A program made the translations under genes and the position numbers. Positions 23,367-31,255 of a stretch of DNA of 35,973 bases are shown in pieces. Origin of the DNA: Flavobacteriales bacterium (GTDB lineage Bacteria > Bacteroidota > Bacteroidia > UBA10329). Numbering within the stretch: the stretch's first letter is position 1; each line of letters opens with the position of its first letter. The stretch is taken from NCBI GenBank assembly GCA_021739625.1, contig JAIPBJ010000024.1, positions 1-35,973 of the forward strand, written 5' to 3'. Under the pieces are notes generated by a model that worked only from the letters and a program-made list of their open reading frames with translations, ran no database searches and was not told where the DNA came from.

Positions 23367-23507
23367 TCACATCGGCCCCATGGGCGTTCGGATGGCCTTC
23401 TGACCGTTGCACTTGCGGGCAGGTCGGGTGGTGGCGCAGGACTGCATCAGCAAGGTGGCCAACATGAGCAGGGCAAAGCAGGCAGTGAGATTTCGCAGGG
23501 TCTTCAT
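23367..23507 (-). CDS. Small conserved-type lipoprotein, 46 residues
   Basis: From the ATG at 23507 a 46-residue frame reads MKTLRNLTACFALLMLATLL followed by MQSCATTRPARKCNGQKAIR and TPMGPM. The first 23 residues are a lipoprotein signal peptide with lipobox MQSC, which would leave a mature peptide of only 23 residues starting at Cys24. The basic Cys-containing tail ending in RTPMGxM is, as I recall, a recurring feature of tiny Bacteroidota lipoproteins, which is why I consider the gene real despite its size. A TGTTTTTG box (minus strand, 23556-23549) lies 41 bases upstream. The GT2 fusion gene starts about 100 bases downstream on the same strand. Function unknown. Confidence 0.72.
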   Translation of the reverse strand: MKTLRNLTACFALLMLATLLMQSCATTRPARKCNGQKAIRTPMGPM

Positions 23508-23644
23508 ACTGCAAACAACGGTCAGAAGGTGGTTTTATTGCCCTTGGCCAAAAACATTTTCCGCAACGTGACAATTTCATCCGACTATACAATTCCCGTT
23601 CACTGGCAACCACATCGGCAAACTGCCCGGGAAGCACAAGGAAT

Positions 23645-23652
23645 TACCTTTG
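23645..23652 (+). promoter_or_regulatory. -7 box TACCTTTG before the UbiA gene
   Basis: TACCTTTG fully matches TAnnTTTG and lies 12 bases before the ATG at 23665. Because the in-frame TTG at 23650 falls inside this box, the ATG is preferred as the start. Confidence 0.5.
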
Positions 23653-23664
23653 GCACTCCACAAC

Positions 23665-24531
23665 ATGCAGACCGTCAGCTCCGTTTCAAGATACCTCTCG
23701 CTCGTCAAGTTCTCGCACACGGTATTTGCGATGCCGTTCGCGCTCATCGGCTTCTTCCTTGCCGTGCAGACCACCGATGCCGTGCTCGAATGGACGCTGT
23801 TGCTCAAGGTGGTGCTTTGCATGGTGCTGGCGCGCAATTCCGCCATGGCATTTAACCGTTACATGGACCGCGACATTGATGGCCGCAATCCGCGCACCGC
23901 GATTCGCGAGATTCCCTCTGGCATGATAAAGGCCAATGCCGCTTTGATTTTCGTGCTGCTCAATTGCGCGGCATTTATCGTCACCACGTGGTTCATCAAC
24001 CCACTTTGCTTCTTCCTGTCGCCCGTGGCATTGACCGTGGTGCTGGGCTACAGCCTCACCAAACGGTTCACCGCACTGTGCCATCTGGTGCTCGGCATCG
24101 GACTTGGGCTGGCGCCCATCGGGGCCTATCTGGCCGTGACGGGCGAGTTTGCTTTGCTCCCGCTGCTGTTCAGCTTCGCAGTGCTGTTCTGGGTGTCGGG
24201 CTTCGATATCATCTATGCCTTGCAGGACGAGGAATTCGACAGTGCCAACGGGCTGTTCTCCATCCCTGTGTGGCTTGGCCGGAAGCGCGCTCTGCGCCTA
24301 TCGGAGATATTGCATGGAGACACTTCTTTTCTACTCTTTTTGGCGGGCTTTCTGGGCAATTTCGGTGTGTTCTATTGGGTGGGATTCGCGTTGTTCATCG
24401 CATTGCTGATCTACCAGCACCTAATTGTGAAGCCAAACGACCTGAGCCGCGTGAACATGGCCTTTTTCACCACGAATGGCGTGGCCAGCGTGCTCTTCTC
24501 GCTGTTCGTCATCAGCGACCTGTTCCTATGA
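23665..24531 (+). CDS. UbiA-family aromatic prenyltransferase
   Basis: This 288-residue membrane protein with about nine helices attaches a polyprenyl chain to an aromatic acid in quinone synthesis. The two Asp-rich motifs that bind magnesium and the diphosphate are present: NRYMDRDID (64-72) and DIIYALQDEEFD (181-192). The order KFSHTVFAMPFALIG at the N-terminus is typical of 4-hydroxybenzoate or MqnP-like members; the latter act in the futalosine route to menaquinone. The MqnP reading fits with the large UbiD-family protein at 6458-8275 but is not proven. It shares ATGA with the downstream GNAT gene, so these are co-translated. Confidence 0.9.
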   Translation: MQTVSSVSRYLSLVKFSHTVFAMPFALIGFFLAVQTTDAVLEWTLLLKVVLCMVLARNSAMAFNRYMDRDIDGRNPRTAIREIPSGMIKANAALIFVLLNCAAFIVTTWFINPLCFFLSPVALTVVLGYSLTKRFTALCHLVLGIGLGLAPIGAYLAVTGEFALLPLLFSFAVLFWVSGFDIIYALQDEEFDSANGLFSIPVWLGRKRALRLSEILHGDTSFLLFLAGFLGNFGVFYWVGFALFIALLIYQHLIVKPNDLSRVNMAFFTTNGVASVLFSLFVISDLFL

Positions 24532-25088
24532 CCGTCCGTATCACCTTGCCGGGCGAGATGCCCCCTGACCGTTTCTTCGACACGCGCTATGAAGTGCTGC
24601 GCAGACCATTGGGCGCCCCCCGTGGCTCGGAACGGATAGCCGGTGACGACAATGCACTCAACGTATGGGCCGAGGTGGACGGTGTGGCCGCTGCGGTGGG
24701 CCGCGCTCATCTGATTCCGATATGCAATGACGGTTCGGTCATTGACGTGGCAGCCAAAAGTGCCTGTCCGCCATTCGGTCCGCTTGCGCCAGATTTTGTT
24801 GGCGAAACGGACGACAGCGGCACCATCATCCCTGCCAATCTCCGTCCAGCTTTCCAAGTGCGACAGATGGGAACCCTTGAGCGATACCGTGGACAGGGAC
24901 TGGCGGCCGAAGTGTTGCAGAAACTTGAAGCAGAGGCCATGCGACTTTGGAATGTTCGGTCGGGATGGCTTCAGGCGCGGCTCGTTGCGCTGCCGTTCTA
25001 TGCCAAACAAGGGTGGACCTGTTTCGGCCCAGCTTATGACGTGCCCAACGTGGGCCCGCATCGCAACATGTGGAAAGACTTCAGGTGA
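24528..25088 (+). CDS. GNAT-family N-acetyltransferase
   Basis: This 186-residue protein has the GNAT layout: a conserved mixed beta region, then QVRQMGTLERYRGQGLAAEVLQKLE (about 106-130), where R-G-Q-G-L-A is the acetyl-CoA pyrophosphate loop, and near the end RLVALPFYAKQGWTCFGPAYDVPNVGPH, the usual YxKxGF-like segment. It resembles the YitI/ElaA-like group; the acceptor is unknown. The start is the ATG at 24528 overlapping the UbiA stop. A much longer upstream open frame exists in the same frame back to 23964, but it lies inside the UbiA gene and is not coding. The downstream gene overlaps its stop. Confidence 0.87.
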   Translation: MTVRITLPGEMPPDRFFDTRYEVLRRPLGAPRGSERIAGDDNALNVWAEVDGVAAAVGRAHLIPICNDGSVIDVAAKSACPPFGPLAPDFVGETDDSGTIIPANLRPAFQVRQMGTLERYRGQGLAAEVLQKLEAEAMRLWNVRSGWLQARLVALPFYAKQGWTCFGPAYDVPNVGPHRNMWKDFR

Positions 25089-25891
25089 AACGGGTCTCCG
25101 TCATAGCCATTGCTCTTATGCTCTGCGGGTGGGGCGGATTTCACTGGTTCACAGGGCATTTGCCCTCCGACATTGTCATCAGAAATCTGGAAGGCGGTCA
25201 CGTCATCGCCCTGGGCCATGGTGGAATGGGCACAAGGTGGTGGCACAGTCTCAATTCCAAAAAGTCGTTCCGACAGGCTCTTGAAACCGGTGCTGACGGA
25301 ACCGAAATGGATGCCCAGCTCACGGCAGATGGTGTCATCGTAGCGTATCATGACGCAGAATGCTGCGATGGTGCAATAGCGCTTCAGACCCTGAAAGGAC
25401 TGAGAAACTGCAAAGGTGAATTGCTGACCGCGGACGAAGTGTTTGGCCTTGGCTGGCCGACCGGAAGCGTCTTTTCACTCGATGTGAAACTTCATGGAAC
25501 GGATGCGGCCCATCGGCAGCTTTTCGCGGAGCGGTTGAAGACACTGAGGGAACAACATCCACAGTTCAGAATCCTTATTGAATCCATGTCGCCTGAATTC
25601 CTTTCAATCTTGAAAGGAACGGAAGTCTCCGAAGGGCTTTATCTGTATACTGAAAATGCGGATGTGGGCCTCCAAACGTGCCTGAGCTCGGGCCTTGAGG
25701 GCATTTCCATCCGCAGCGGGTTCATTTCCGCAGCGCAGATCGAGGCCAGTCAGGCAGAGGGCATCCGAGTGATGCTGTGGGGCGTTGGCACACGTTGGGA
25801 CAACCGCAGGGCTGTCCTAAAACACCCCGACATCATCCAATCTGACAGGCTGCACCATCTGGTATCGCTTGCAGAACAGTTGAACCGATGA
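25085..25891 (+). CDS. Glycerophosphodiester phosphodiesterase-like membrane-anchored protein
   Basis: The protein has 268 residues from GTG 25085, whose GTGA overlaps the GNAT stop; GTG 25070 is an alternative. An N-terminal hydrophobic anchor (about 4-24) is followed by a GDPD-like TIM barrel: ALGHGGMG (42-49), GADGTEMDAQLTADGVIVAYHD (69-90, with Glu74, Asp76 and His89 at the metal and catalytic positions), a SLDVKLHG strand, and IRVMLWGVGTRWDNRRAVLKHPDIIQSDR near the C-terminus. The classic HRG start motif is HGG here. The family hydrolyses glycerophosphodiesters from phospholipids to glycerol-3-phosphate and an alcohol; the changed motif leaves substrate and even activity open. It probably faces the periplasm. 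Confidence 0.82.
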   Translation: MKRVSVIAIALMLCGWGGFHWFTGHLPSDIVIRNLEGGHVIALGHGGMGTRWWHSLNSKKSFRQALETGADGTEMDAQLTADGVIVAYHDAECCDGAIALQTLKGLRNCKGELLTADEVFGLGWPTGSVFSLDVKLHGTDAAHRQLFAERLKTLREQHPQFRILIESMSPEFLSILKGTEVSEGLYLYTENADVGLQTCLSSGLEGISIRSGFISAAQIEASQAEGIRVMLWGVGTRWDNRRAVLKHPDIIQSDRLHHLVSLAEQLNR

Positions 25892-25927
25892 CCATCATGA
25901 TATGACGGTTGAACTTTGAAGCCTGAC

Positions 25928-27658
25928 ATGCGCCTCGTCTCCCTCCTATTGCTTCCTCTGTTCCTCTTCGGCCAGAACATGGAACAGAATGACGTGGACA
26001 ACCACGACCATGTTCCAGTATCCAATTCCCCTTTTTCCGTGCAAGACACTTGGCACGGGGAGGCGGTCTATCAGATCTACCCTCGTTCGTTCCGGGATTC
26101 GGACGGTGATGGCATCGGTGACCTCAATGGCATCATCAGTCAATTGGACCACATCAAGGAACTGGGCTTCACGGCCATCTGGTTCTCGCCCTTCTTCAGT
26201 AGCCCTCAGCAGGATTTCGGCTACGACATCAGCGATTACCGCAACATCTCACCTGAATATGGCGACATGGCCATCTGCGAGAAGCTTATCTCTGAGGTGC
26301 ACAGGCGGGGCATGAAGGTCGTCTTCGATCTGGTGATGAACCACACCAGCGAGCAGCACGCTTGGTTCAAGGAATCTTCCTCATCCCGCACCGGTCCCAA
26401 GGCCGATTGGTACGTGTGGCACGATGGAAAAGACGGCAAAGGCAAGCGTCCTCCCACCAACTGGAAGGCCATGATAGGCGGCAGCGGCTGGCATTGGCAT
26501 GATGGGCGGCAGCAATGGTATTGGGCCTCTTTCCTACCCTTTCAGCCCGACCTCAACTACCGCAACCCCGAGGTGCGCCATGCCATGCTCGATGTGGCGC
26601 GCTTCTGGCTCGCGAAGGGCGTGGACGGCTTCCGCCTCGACATCTTCAACTCCATCTATGAGGATTCGCTGCTGCGCAACAACCCGGGTGGGCTGCGCAT
26701 CGTGCCCTCGGAGGAGAACCCTGACGGTTTTTTTCAGAAGGCAAAATACACCGTCAATCAGGATGAGAGCTTCCGCTTCGCCACCGAACTGCGGGCGATG
26801 GTCGATTCGTTCACCGTTCCGCCCCGGTTCCTTGTCGGTGAGGTGTTCGGCAACACGGCCACCATCAAGAAGTTCTGCGAGCTCGAAGGGAAACAGGGCC
26901 TCCACGCTGTATTCCTTTTCCAAACGTTGGGCACCGAGCCAGACGCAAGAAAATGGCGGCACGTGATCGAAGGTTTCGAACGCGATTTCCCACTGCCGCT
27001 CACCCCGACCTACGTGTTCAGCAACCACGACCGCAAGCGTAGCATGTCCATTGCCAACAATGATGTGCGGGTAATGAAGCTGATGGTCTTACTGCAGATG
27101 ACCGTGCGTGGCATCCCTTTCACCTATTATGGGGAAGAACTGGGCATTCCCAAGCCCACATTGCCAATGCGCACCGGCCTCGACCCGTTGGCCAAACTTT
27201 ACCAGGCCATCCCACAGTTCATGGTCAACTGGACAGGCGAATCGCTGAACCGTGATGAATGTCGTACCCCCATGCTTTGGGACAGCACCGCCAACGCTGG
27301 TTTCACCACTGGCACGCCTTGGCTTCCTGTCTCCGCCAACTACCGCGTGATCAACGCGGCCGCACAATGGCAGGACGCCTCATCACTGCTGCGTTTCTAC
27401 GCTGACCTGATAAAACTTCGGAACTCCAACAAGGTGCTCCGCCACGGCAGTCTCACCATCTCCGACATCCGCTGCGACAAGGATGTGTTGGCCTTTTACC
27501 GAACCCTTGGCAGCGAGACCTTTCTTGTGCTGCTTAATTTCTCAAAAAGGGAGAAGCCCTTCATCGCCCCGACAGCCACGGTTCTGCTGAGTACGGTGGC
27601 AGCTCCGCAAAGGGCAACGCTGGGTGCTTGGGAGGGCAGGGTCATAAGAATTCAATGA
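25928..27658 (+). CDS. Secreted GH13 alpha-glucosidase/alpha-amylase family enzyme
   Basis: This 576-residue glycoside hydrolase has a signal peptide (MRLVSLLLLPLFLFG). The GH13 barrel shows DSDGDGIGDLNGI (58-70, calcium-type loop of oligo-1,6-glucosidases), DLVMNHT (134-140), GFRLDIFN (234-241, nucleophile Asp238), VGEVFG (303-308, acid/base Glu305) and FSNHDRKR (364-371, Asp368). A C-terminal beta domain follows (about 490-576). This profile fits enzymes that cleave short alpha-glucans, such as alpha-glucosidase or oligo-1,6-glucosidase. GAACTTTG (25909-25916) is a possible -7 box. The ATG at 25928 begins the signal peptide; an upstream TTG at 25916 is less likely. No SusCD pair or other starch gene is nearby. 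Confidence 0.92.
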   Translation: MRLVSLLLLPLFLFGQNMEQNDVDNHDHVPVSNSPFSVQDTWHGEAVYQIYPRSFRDSDGDGIGDLNGIISQLDHIKELGFTAIWFSPFFSSPQQDFGYDISDYRNISPEYGDMAICEKLISEVHRRGMKVVFDLVMNHTSEQHAWFKESSSSRTGPKADWYVWHDGKDGKGKRPPTNWKAMIGGSGWHWHDGRQQWYWASFLPFQPDLNYRNPEVRHAMLDVARFWLAKGVDGFRLDIFNSIYEDSLLRNNPGGLRIVPSEENPDGFFQKAKYTVNQDESFRFATELRAMVDSFTVPPRFLVGEVFGNTATIKKFCELEGKQGLHAVFLFQTLGTEPDARKWRHVIEGFERDFPLPLTPTYVFSNHDRKRSMSIANNDVRVMKLMVLLQMTVRGIPFTYYGEELGIPKPTLPMRTGLDPLAKLYQAIPQFMVNWTGESLNRDECRTPMLWDSTANAGFTTGTPWLPVSANYRVINAAAQWQDASSLLRFYADLIKLRNSNKVLRHGSLTISDIRCDKDVLAFYRTLGSETFLVLLNFSKREKPFIAPTATVLLSTVAAPQRATLGAWEGRVIRIQ

Positions 27659-27673
27659 GCTGAAACAAATCCC

Positions 27674-27701
27674 CGCCCGACCTCCAGAACGAGGTCAGGC
27701 G
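27674..27701. terminator. Hairpin between convergent genes
   Basis: CGCC-C-GACCTC (27674-27684) pairs with GAGGTC-A-GGCG (27691-27701) around loop CAGAAC, with one C-A mismatch. Lying between the GH13 gene and the convergent T9SS cargo gene, it could end both transcripts; no T-run is seen on either side. Confidence 0.5.
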
Positions 27702-27727
27702 AGGATCAGACATAGAACAACCCTTTA

Positions 27728-28681
27728 CTACTGAATGATGAACCTGCCTGTGTTTACCGATGCACCATCCATGATGCGGTACAGGTAAACGCCATTCTGG
27801 CAAGCGGTCATGTCTATATGTGTGCGGCTGCCCTCCAACATCTCGCTGTATATCTCTTGCCCCTGCATGTTGATGATACTGAGCAGCGCACCCGATGACG
27901 CATTGTGGTCGAGCACGAACTGCCCATTGCCCGGATTAGGATAGACATTGGTTGCCAAAGCTCCTTCCTGTTCGCTCACCGAGGTGATTCGGGTGCAGAA
28001 ATCGTTGAAGCTGCTCGTCACCTCGTTCTCAGAGAGTACATGGTCTGCCATGCGGATAAGGGCCACCTTGCCCGGTGATGCCTCGTTGGTCACCATGTTG
28101 TCATCGCGGAAAAACTTGATACTGTCATTGGGTGCACTGCCGATCACATAGTGGTTGGCGTTGTCCACGAAGGTTGAGAACAGCTCGGCATTGAAGTAGA
28201 TTCTCATTTCCTTGGTGTCTGCGCTTCGGGTTACTACGACCTGCTTGTAGTTCGTAGTGTCAAATGCGTCAGGACAGGTGCCGATATTACCATTGGGATA
28301 GAAGTTGAGGCAAGTGCTCAGCGTGTAGATTCCTGCATCAGATCCGCTATTCGAAAAGTCGATGATGCGATTGTAGCCGTTCAATTCATCGAACTTGAAG
28401 ATCATCTCAATACTGTACGTGTCTGAGAAGAATGCCTTGGCCTTGAAACCCGAATTGTGTGCGAACCGGGTAAGGTTGATGGTAGGGGTCTGCGGGCAGG
28501 TGGTCGATGGTATGGTCATCGCCACAGGGGTCTCCGAAGGGCCGATGGTCTGAAGAGTCGGCCCTCCCGAAGGAATGCTGGTGAACGGTGTGCCTGAGAA
28601 CAGGTAGGTGTAGGACTGCTGCGCGCTCAATGACAGTGCAGTGGCGGTAAGCAGCATAGCGGTAAGTAGGTGTTTCTTCAT
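27728..28681 (-). CDS. T9SS-sorted protein with LamG/concanavalin-like domain
   Basis: This 317-residue protein has a signal peptide (MKKHLLTAMLLTATALSLSA, cut near AQQS), a jelly-roll-like region (about 55-230) of the LamG/concanavalin A type, with YSIEMIFKFDELNGYNRIIDF, YKQVVVTRSADTKEMRIYFN and GKVALIRMADHVLSENEV, and a C-terminal type A T9SS sorting domain (about 245-317): VYPNPGNGQFVLDHN, INMQGQEIYSEM, NGVYLYRIMDG and a final RFIIQ. It is a surface or secreted protein, probably binding glycan or another surface partner. It has no enzymatic motif. It lies 155 bases downstream of the DUF3570 gene on the same strand, with no clear terminator between, so read-through is possible. Confidence 0.88.
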   Translation of the reverse strand: MKKHLLTAMLLTATALSLSAQQSYTYLFSGTPFTSIPSGGPTLQTIGPSETPVAMTIPSTTCPQTPTINLTRFAHNSGFKAKAFFSDTYSIEMIFKFDELNGYNRIIDFSNSGSDAGIYTLSTCLNFYPNGNIGTCPDAFDTTNYKQVVVTRSADTKEMRIYFNAELFSTFVDNANHYVIGSAPNDSIKFFRDDNMVTNEASPGKVALIRMADHVLSENEVTSSFNDFCTRITSVSEQEGALATNVYPNPGNGQFVLDHNASSGALLSIINMQGQEIYSEMLEGSRTHIDMTACQNGVYLYRIMDGASVNTGRFIIQ

Positions 28682-28836
28682 GATGATGGCGTTTGAAATT
28701 CAACACAAAATTGAAAACCATACGCTATGAAAACATGAGTTATATCACGTATTTATCCAATATCATCTGTTCGGGGACGGAGCAAGTGGCCTGCACACCA
28801 CCATCCGTGTCTCAGGCCGCAGAAAAATCAGTGAGG

Positions 28837-30060
28837 CTACCTGTCGATGGTGAAATTCAGGCCGAGGGTCCACACATTGGCACGGAGACCATCGCTCCGG
28901 TCATAGCGAGCATAGCGCAAATCGATGCTTTTGAGCATGCTCACCTTCTGTCTGCGGAAAAGTCCTTTCCAGTGGAGCACGCCCATCAGTGGAGAAATAG
29001 AAATGCCAATGCCATACTTATGGCTGTTCAAGGTCGAAAGGTCATAATCGCAGGTATAGAATTCATCGGTCACCGAATGTTCGCCCTTGGCCATGAAATA
29101 TGGTGTCCCGAACTGCTGATGGAAACGATAGAACGGATAGAGACTGATGGTTCTGGCAATGACCACGGGAATCTCAATGGTCACAGTATTGCCGATGAGC
29201 GACCACGTGTCCCAGTAGAAACGGTAATGGCTACGGATGAACAGATAATCTGTGATGGCGATGTTGAGCCTCAGCCCGACTGGAATCTTCAGCCTGCTTC
29301 CGGGAAGCTGTTCCACTTTCACCCTTGGATGATCCCTGAAATACACCCGGTGAAACGGAGTGCTGAGCATACCGAACTGATAGGCCATGTCCACCGTGAC
29401 GGACGTCTGCACGCGTTTTGTCAGCACGAACGAACCTGTGGTGCTCAAGTTGACTGTGTGGCGCTGGTTTGTACTGAGCCAATGCACATTCCCATTCCTC
29501 AGTTCCACAGGATAGATCAGTTTCCATTCATCCTTGTAATAGCTTGCCTTGAAGCTTATGTCGCGGTTGTGATCCCTGCTCGACTTCTGAAACGATGCTC
29601 CGGCCTGTAGGGAGATCACATCGAACTCCTTCGAGAATCCTATCGACACACCCGACACAGTATTGCTCTTCGAGTGTTTGTAGTGATAGCCAAGCGTAGC
29701 ATAGTACCGTTGGTCAGAGGCCGAGGCCGAAGAGACGTGCTTGTCTGACAGGTAAGGATTGTTGATGTTGTCTGACGAGGCCGATGAATAGAAGTCGACC
29801 CCACCGGAAAGGGACACCCCATGTGCTGTATCTATCGGAACATTGACCACGATTGATGGGGCAATGTTCATAAGCTTCTCGGTTCCCTGCCCTCCGGTCA
29901 CGGGAGAGTGGTTGCCGTCCTGCATATAGTAGCTCCCAAGGATGGAGACCTCAATATCGTCCAGGTTTATCTTGGATCTGGCATCTTCCTGAGCCTGCGT
30001 TTCCATCAGGGAAAGACACAGGGCAACGACCAATGTGGGAAATCTCAGTTGCATCCGCAT
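28837..30060 (-). CDS. DUF3570 outer-membrane beta-barrel protein
   Basis: This 407-residue protein has a signal peptide (MRMQLRFPTLVVALCLSLMETQAQ) and then alternating amphipathic strands (for example MNIAPSIVVNVPID, GVSLSGGVDFY, YYATLGYHYKH, GVSIGFSKEF, ISFKASYYKD) to a final strand VWTLGLNFTIDR, the pattern of an outer-membrane barrel. SSASSDNINNPY and AYDRSDGLR-like segments fit DUF3570. Function unknown. The ATG at 30060 (or 30054) lies inside the 3' end of the DUF4266 gene; the overlap of 16 bases implies translational coupling. It is the last gene of a five-gene redox operon and may form its outer-membrane component. Only one cysteine is present in the mature part, and I see no S/T-G-A-T-like flavin attachment motif. 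Confidence 0.88.
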   Translation of the reverse strand: MRMQLRFPTLVVALCLSLMETQAQEDARSKINLDDIEVSILGSYYMQDGNHSPVTGGQGTEKLMNIAPSIVVNVPIDTAHGVSLSGGVDFYSSASSDNINNPYLSDKHVSSASASDQRYYATLGYHYKHSKSNTVSGVSIGFSKEFDVISLQAGASFQKSSRDHNRDISFKASYYKDEWKLIYPVELRNGNVHWLSTNQRHTVNLSTTGSFVLTKRVQTSVTVDMAYQFGMLSTPFHRVYFRDHPRVKVEQLPGSRLKIPVGLRLNIAITDYLFIRSHYRFYWDTWSLIGNTVTIEIPVVIARTISLYPFYRFHQQFGTPYFMAKGEHSVTDEFYTCDYDLSTLNSHKYGIGISISPLMGVLHWKGLFRRQKVSMLKSIDLRYARYDRSDGLRANVWTLGLNFTIDR

Positions 30061-30272
30061 CCTCCACCGATTTTACCGCCCATGCCTCCCGAAGGACCTT
30101 CCCTATAGGTGACGAACCCTTCTTCAAAGGTTCCGATCTTCCCATCGGAGAGTTTCATATTCTCGTTGTTGAGATACATTTTCTGATATTCTTTAACGCT
30201 GACGCAGCTATGCAGGGCAAGCATTCCGGTCAGAATGCAGGCCGCGGTCAGCACCTTGTGCTTCCTTCTCAT
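30045..30272 (-). CDS. DUF4266 small lipoprotein with Gly/Cys-rich tail
   Basis: This 75-residue protein starts with a lipoprotein signal peptide (lipobox LHSC, lipid-bearing Cys23), then VSVKEYQKMYLNNENMKLSD (24-43), typical of DUF4266, and ends SGGMGGKIGGGCGCN (61-75). The mature part is only 53 residues. The two tail cysteines (Cys72, Cys74) separated by one glycine could bind a metal, form a disulfide with a thioredoxin partner, or be modified. ATGA overlaps the ApbE stop, and the end overlaps the DUF3570 start. No function is known to me for this family; its constant company with ApbE and DUF3570 suggests it is part of the same extracytoplasmic redox unit. Confidence 0.9.
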   Translation of the reverse strand: MRRKHKVLTAACILTGMLALHSCVSVKEYQKMYLNNENMKLSDGKIGTFEEGFVTYREGPSGGMGGKIGGGCGCN

Positions 30273-31255
30273 TTCAGTCGTGTCTCAATGTTGTTCGAGT
30301 AATGATAGTGCATGTCCTCATCAATCAGGATGCATTCCACATCCTCCAGATGATTGACGAGTTTCAGGCCGTCCTCTTTGCCAAGCACGAACACGGTGGT
30401 GGCGAGCGCATCGGCCAGTTCGGCATCGGGGCAGAAAATGGTCACGCTCAGCAGACCTGTCGCAGGCCATCCTGTCTTGGGGTCGATGATGTGTCCATGG
30501 CGTTTGCCGTCTATCACCACGAACTTCTCGTAGCTGCCCGAGGTCACCACTGCCATGTCGGTCACATCGGTCCACGCAAGGATATTGGTCTTTTCCTTTG
30601 GGTCGGCTATACCTATGGACCACGGTTTTCCATCAATCTGAGGGCCCCATGCGATAAGGTCTCCACCCGCGTTCACCACTCCCGATGTCACGCCCATGTC
30701 CAGCATCACCTGTTTGGCGCGATTGGCAGCATATCCTTTTCCGATGCCCCCGAACCCGATCTTCATGCCCTCATCCTGAAGAAAGACCGTTCCTTTCTCG
30801 GGGTCAACAATGATCTTCTCATAGCCGATCCTCTTCACAGACCGGGCAACAAGGGCCGCATCGGGTGCGGGCATCACCCTGCCATCAAACCACCATATAT
30901 TGTCAATGGATGCGAAACTGATGTCGAAATAGCCATTGGACACCTGCGAGATCTTCTTGCTCCGCTGAATGAGCCGAATCAGTTCGTCACTGACACTCAC
31001 CGGACTGATTCCCGCATTCCTGTTAATGGATGAGGTCTCTGAACCATCCATCCATTCGCTGATTACATTCTCGATGCGCTGCACTTCTGCAATTGCCGCA
31101 TCTATGGCCCGTTGGGCGGTGACGGTGTCGGAATGAACGGCAGTGAAAGCAAATGCCGAGCCCATCAATTTAGTACTTCGCGAAACAGACACTTGCCCGA
31201 TTGCGGGCAGGCAAAGGGCCACTAGCCAACAGACTATCACAATTGCAAATCTCAT
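30269..31255 (-). CDS. apbE: ApbE-type FAD:protein FMN transferase
   Basis: This 328-residue protein has an N-terminal signal or lipoprotein-like hydrophobic segment (about 3-20) and an ApbE domain (about 25-325): LMGSAFAFT (30-38), IENVISEWMDGSETSSINRN (61-80), FGGIGKGYAANRA (168-180), NAGGDL (195-200), the conserved HIIDPKTG (255-262), and DALATTVFVLG (282-292), with Asp282 and Thr286/287 at the magnesium site. ApbE moves FMN from FAD onto a serine or threonine of a target protein outside the cytoplasmic membrane. The target is usually an Rnf, Nqr or FMN-binding-domain protein. None is encoded here, and none of the partners shows an obvious S/T-G-A-S/T motif. It overlaps the thioredoxin gene upstream by ATGA and the DUF4266 gene downstream by ATGA. 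Confidence 0.94.
   Translation of the reverse strand: MRFAIVIVCWLVALCLPAIGQVSVSRSTKLMGSAFAFTAVHSDTVTAQRAIDAAIAEVQRIENVISEWMDGSETSSINRNAGISPVSVSDELIRLIQRSKKISQVSNGYFDISFASIDNIWWFDGRVMPAPDAALVARSVKRIGYEKIIVDPEKGTVFLQDEGMKIGFGGIGKGYAANRAKQVMLDMGVTSGVVNAGGDLIAWGPQIDGKPWSIGIADPKEKTNILAWTDVTDMAVVTSGSYEKFVVIDGKRHGHIIDPKTGWPATGLLSVTIFCPDAELADALATTVFVLGKEDGLKLVNHLEDVECILIDEDMHYHYSNNIETRLK

Noticed and set aside
23964-24527. N-terminal extension of the GNAT protein by 188 codons
   Set aside because: It overlaps the UbiA gene in another frame; the ATG at 24528 joins the stop of UbiA by ATGA as in a normal operon.
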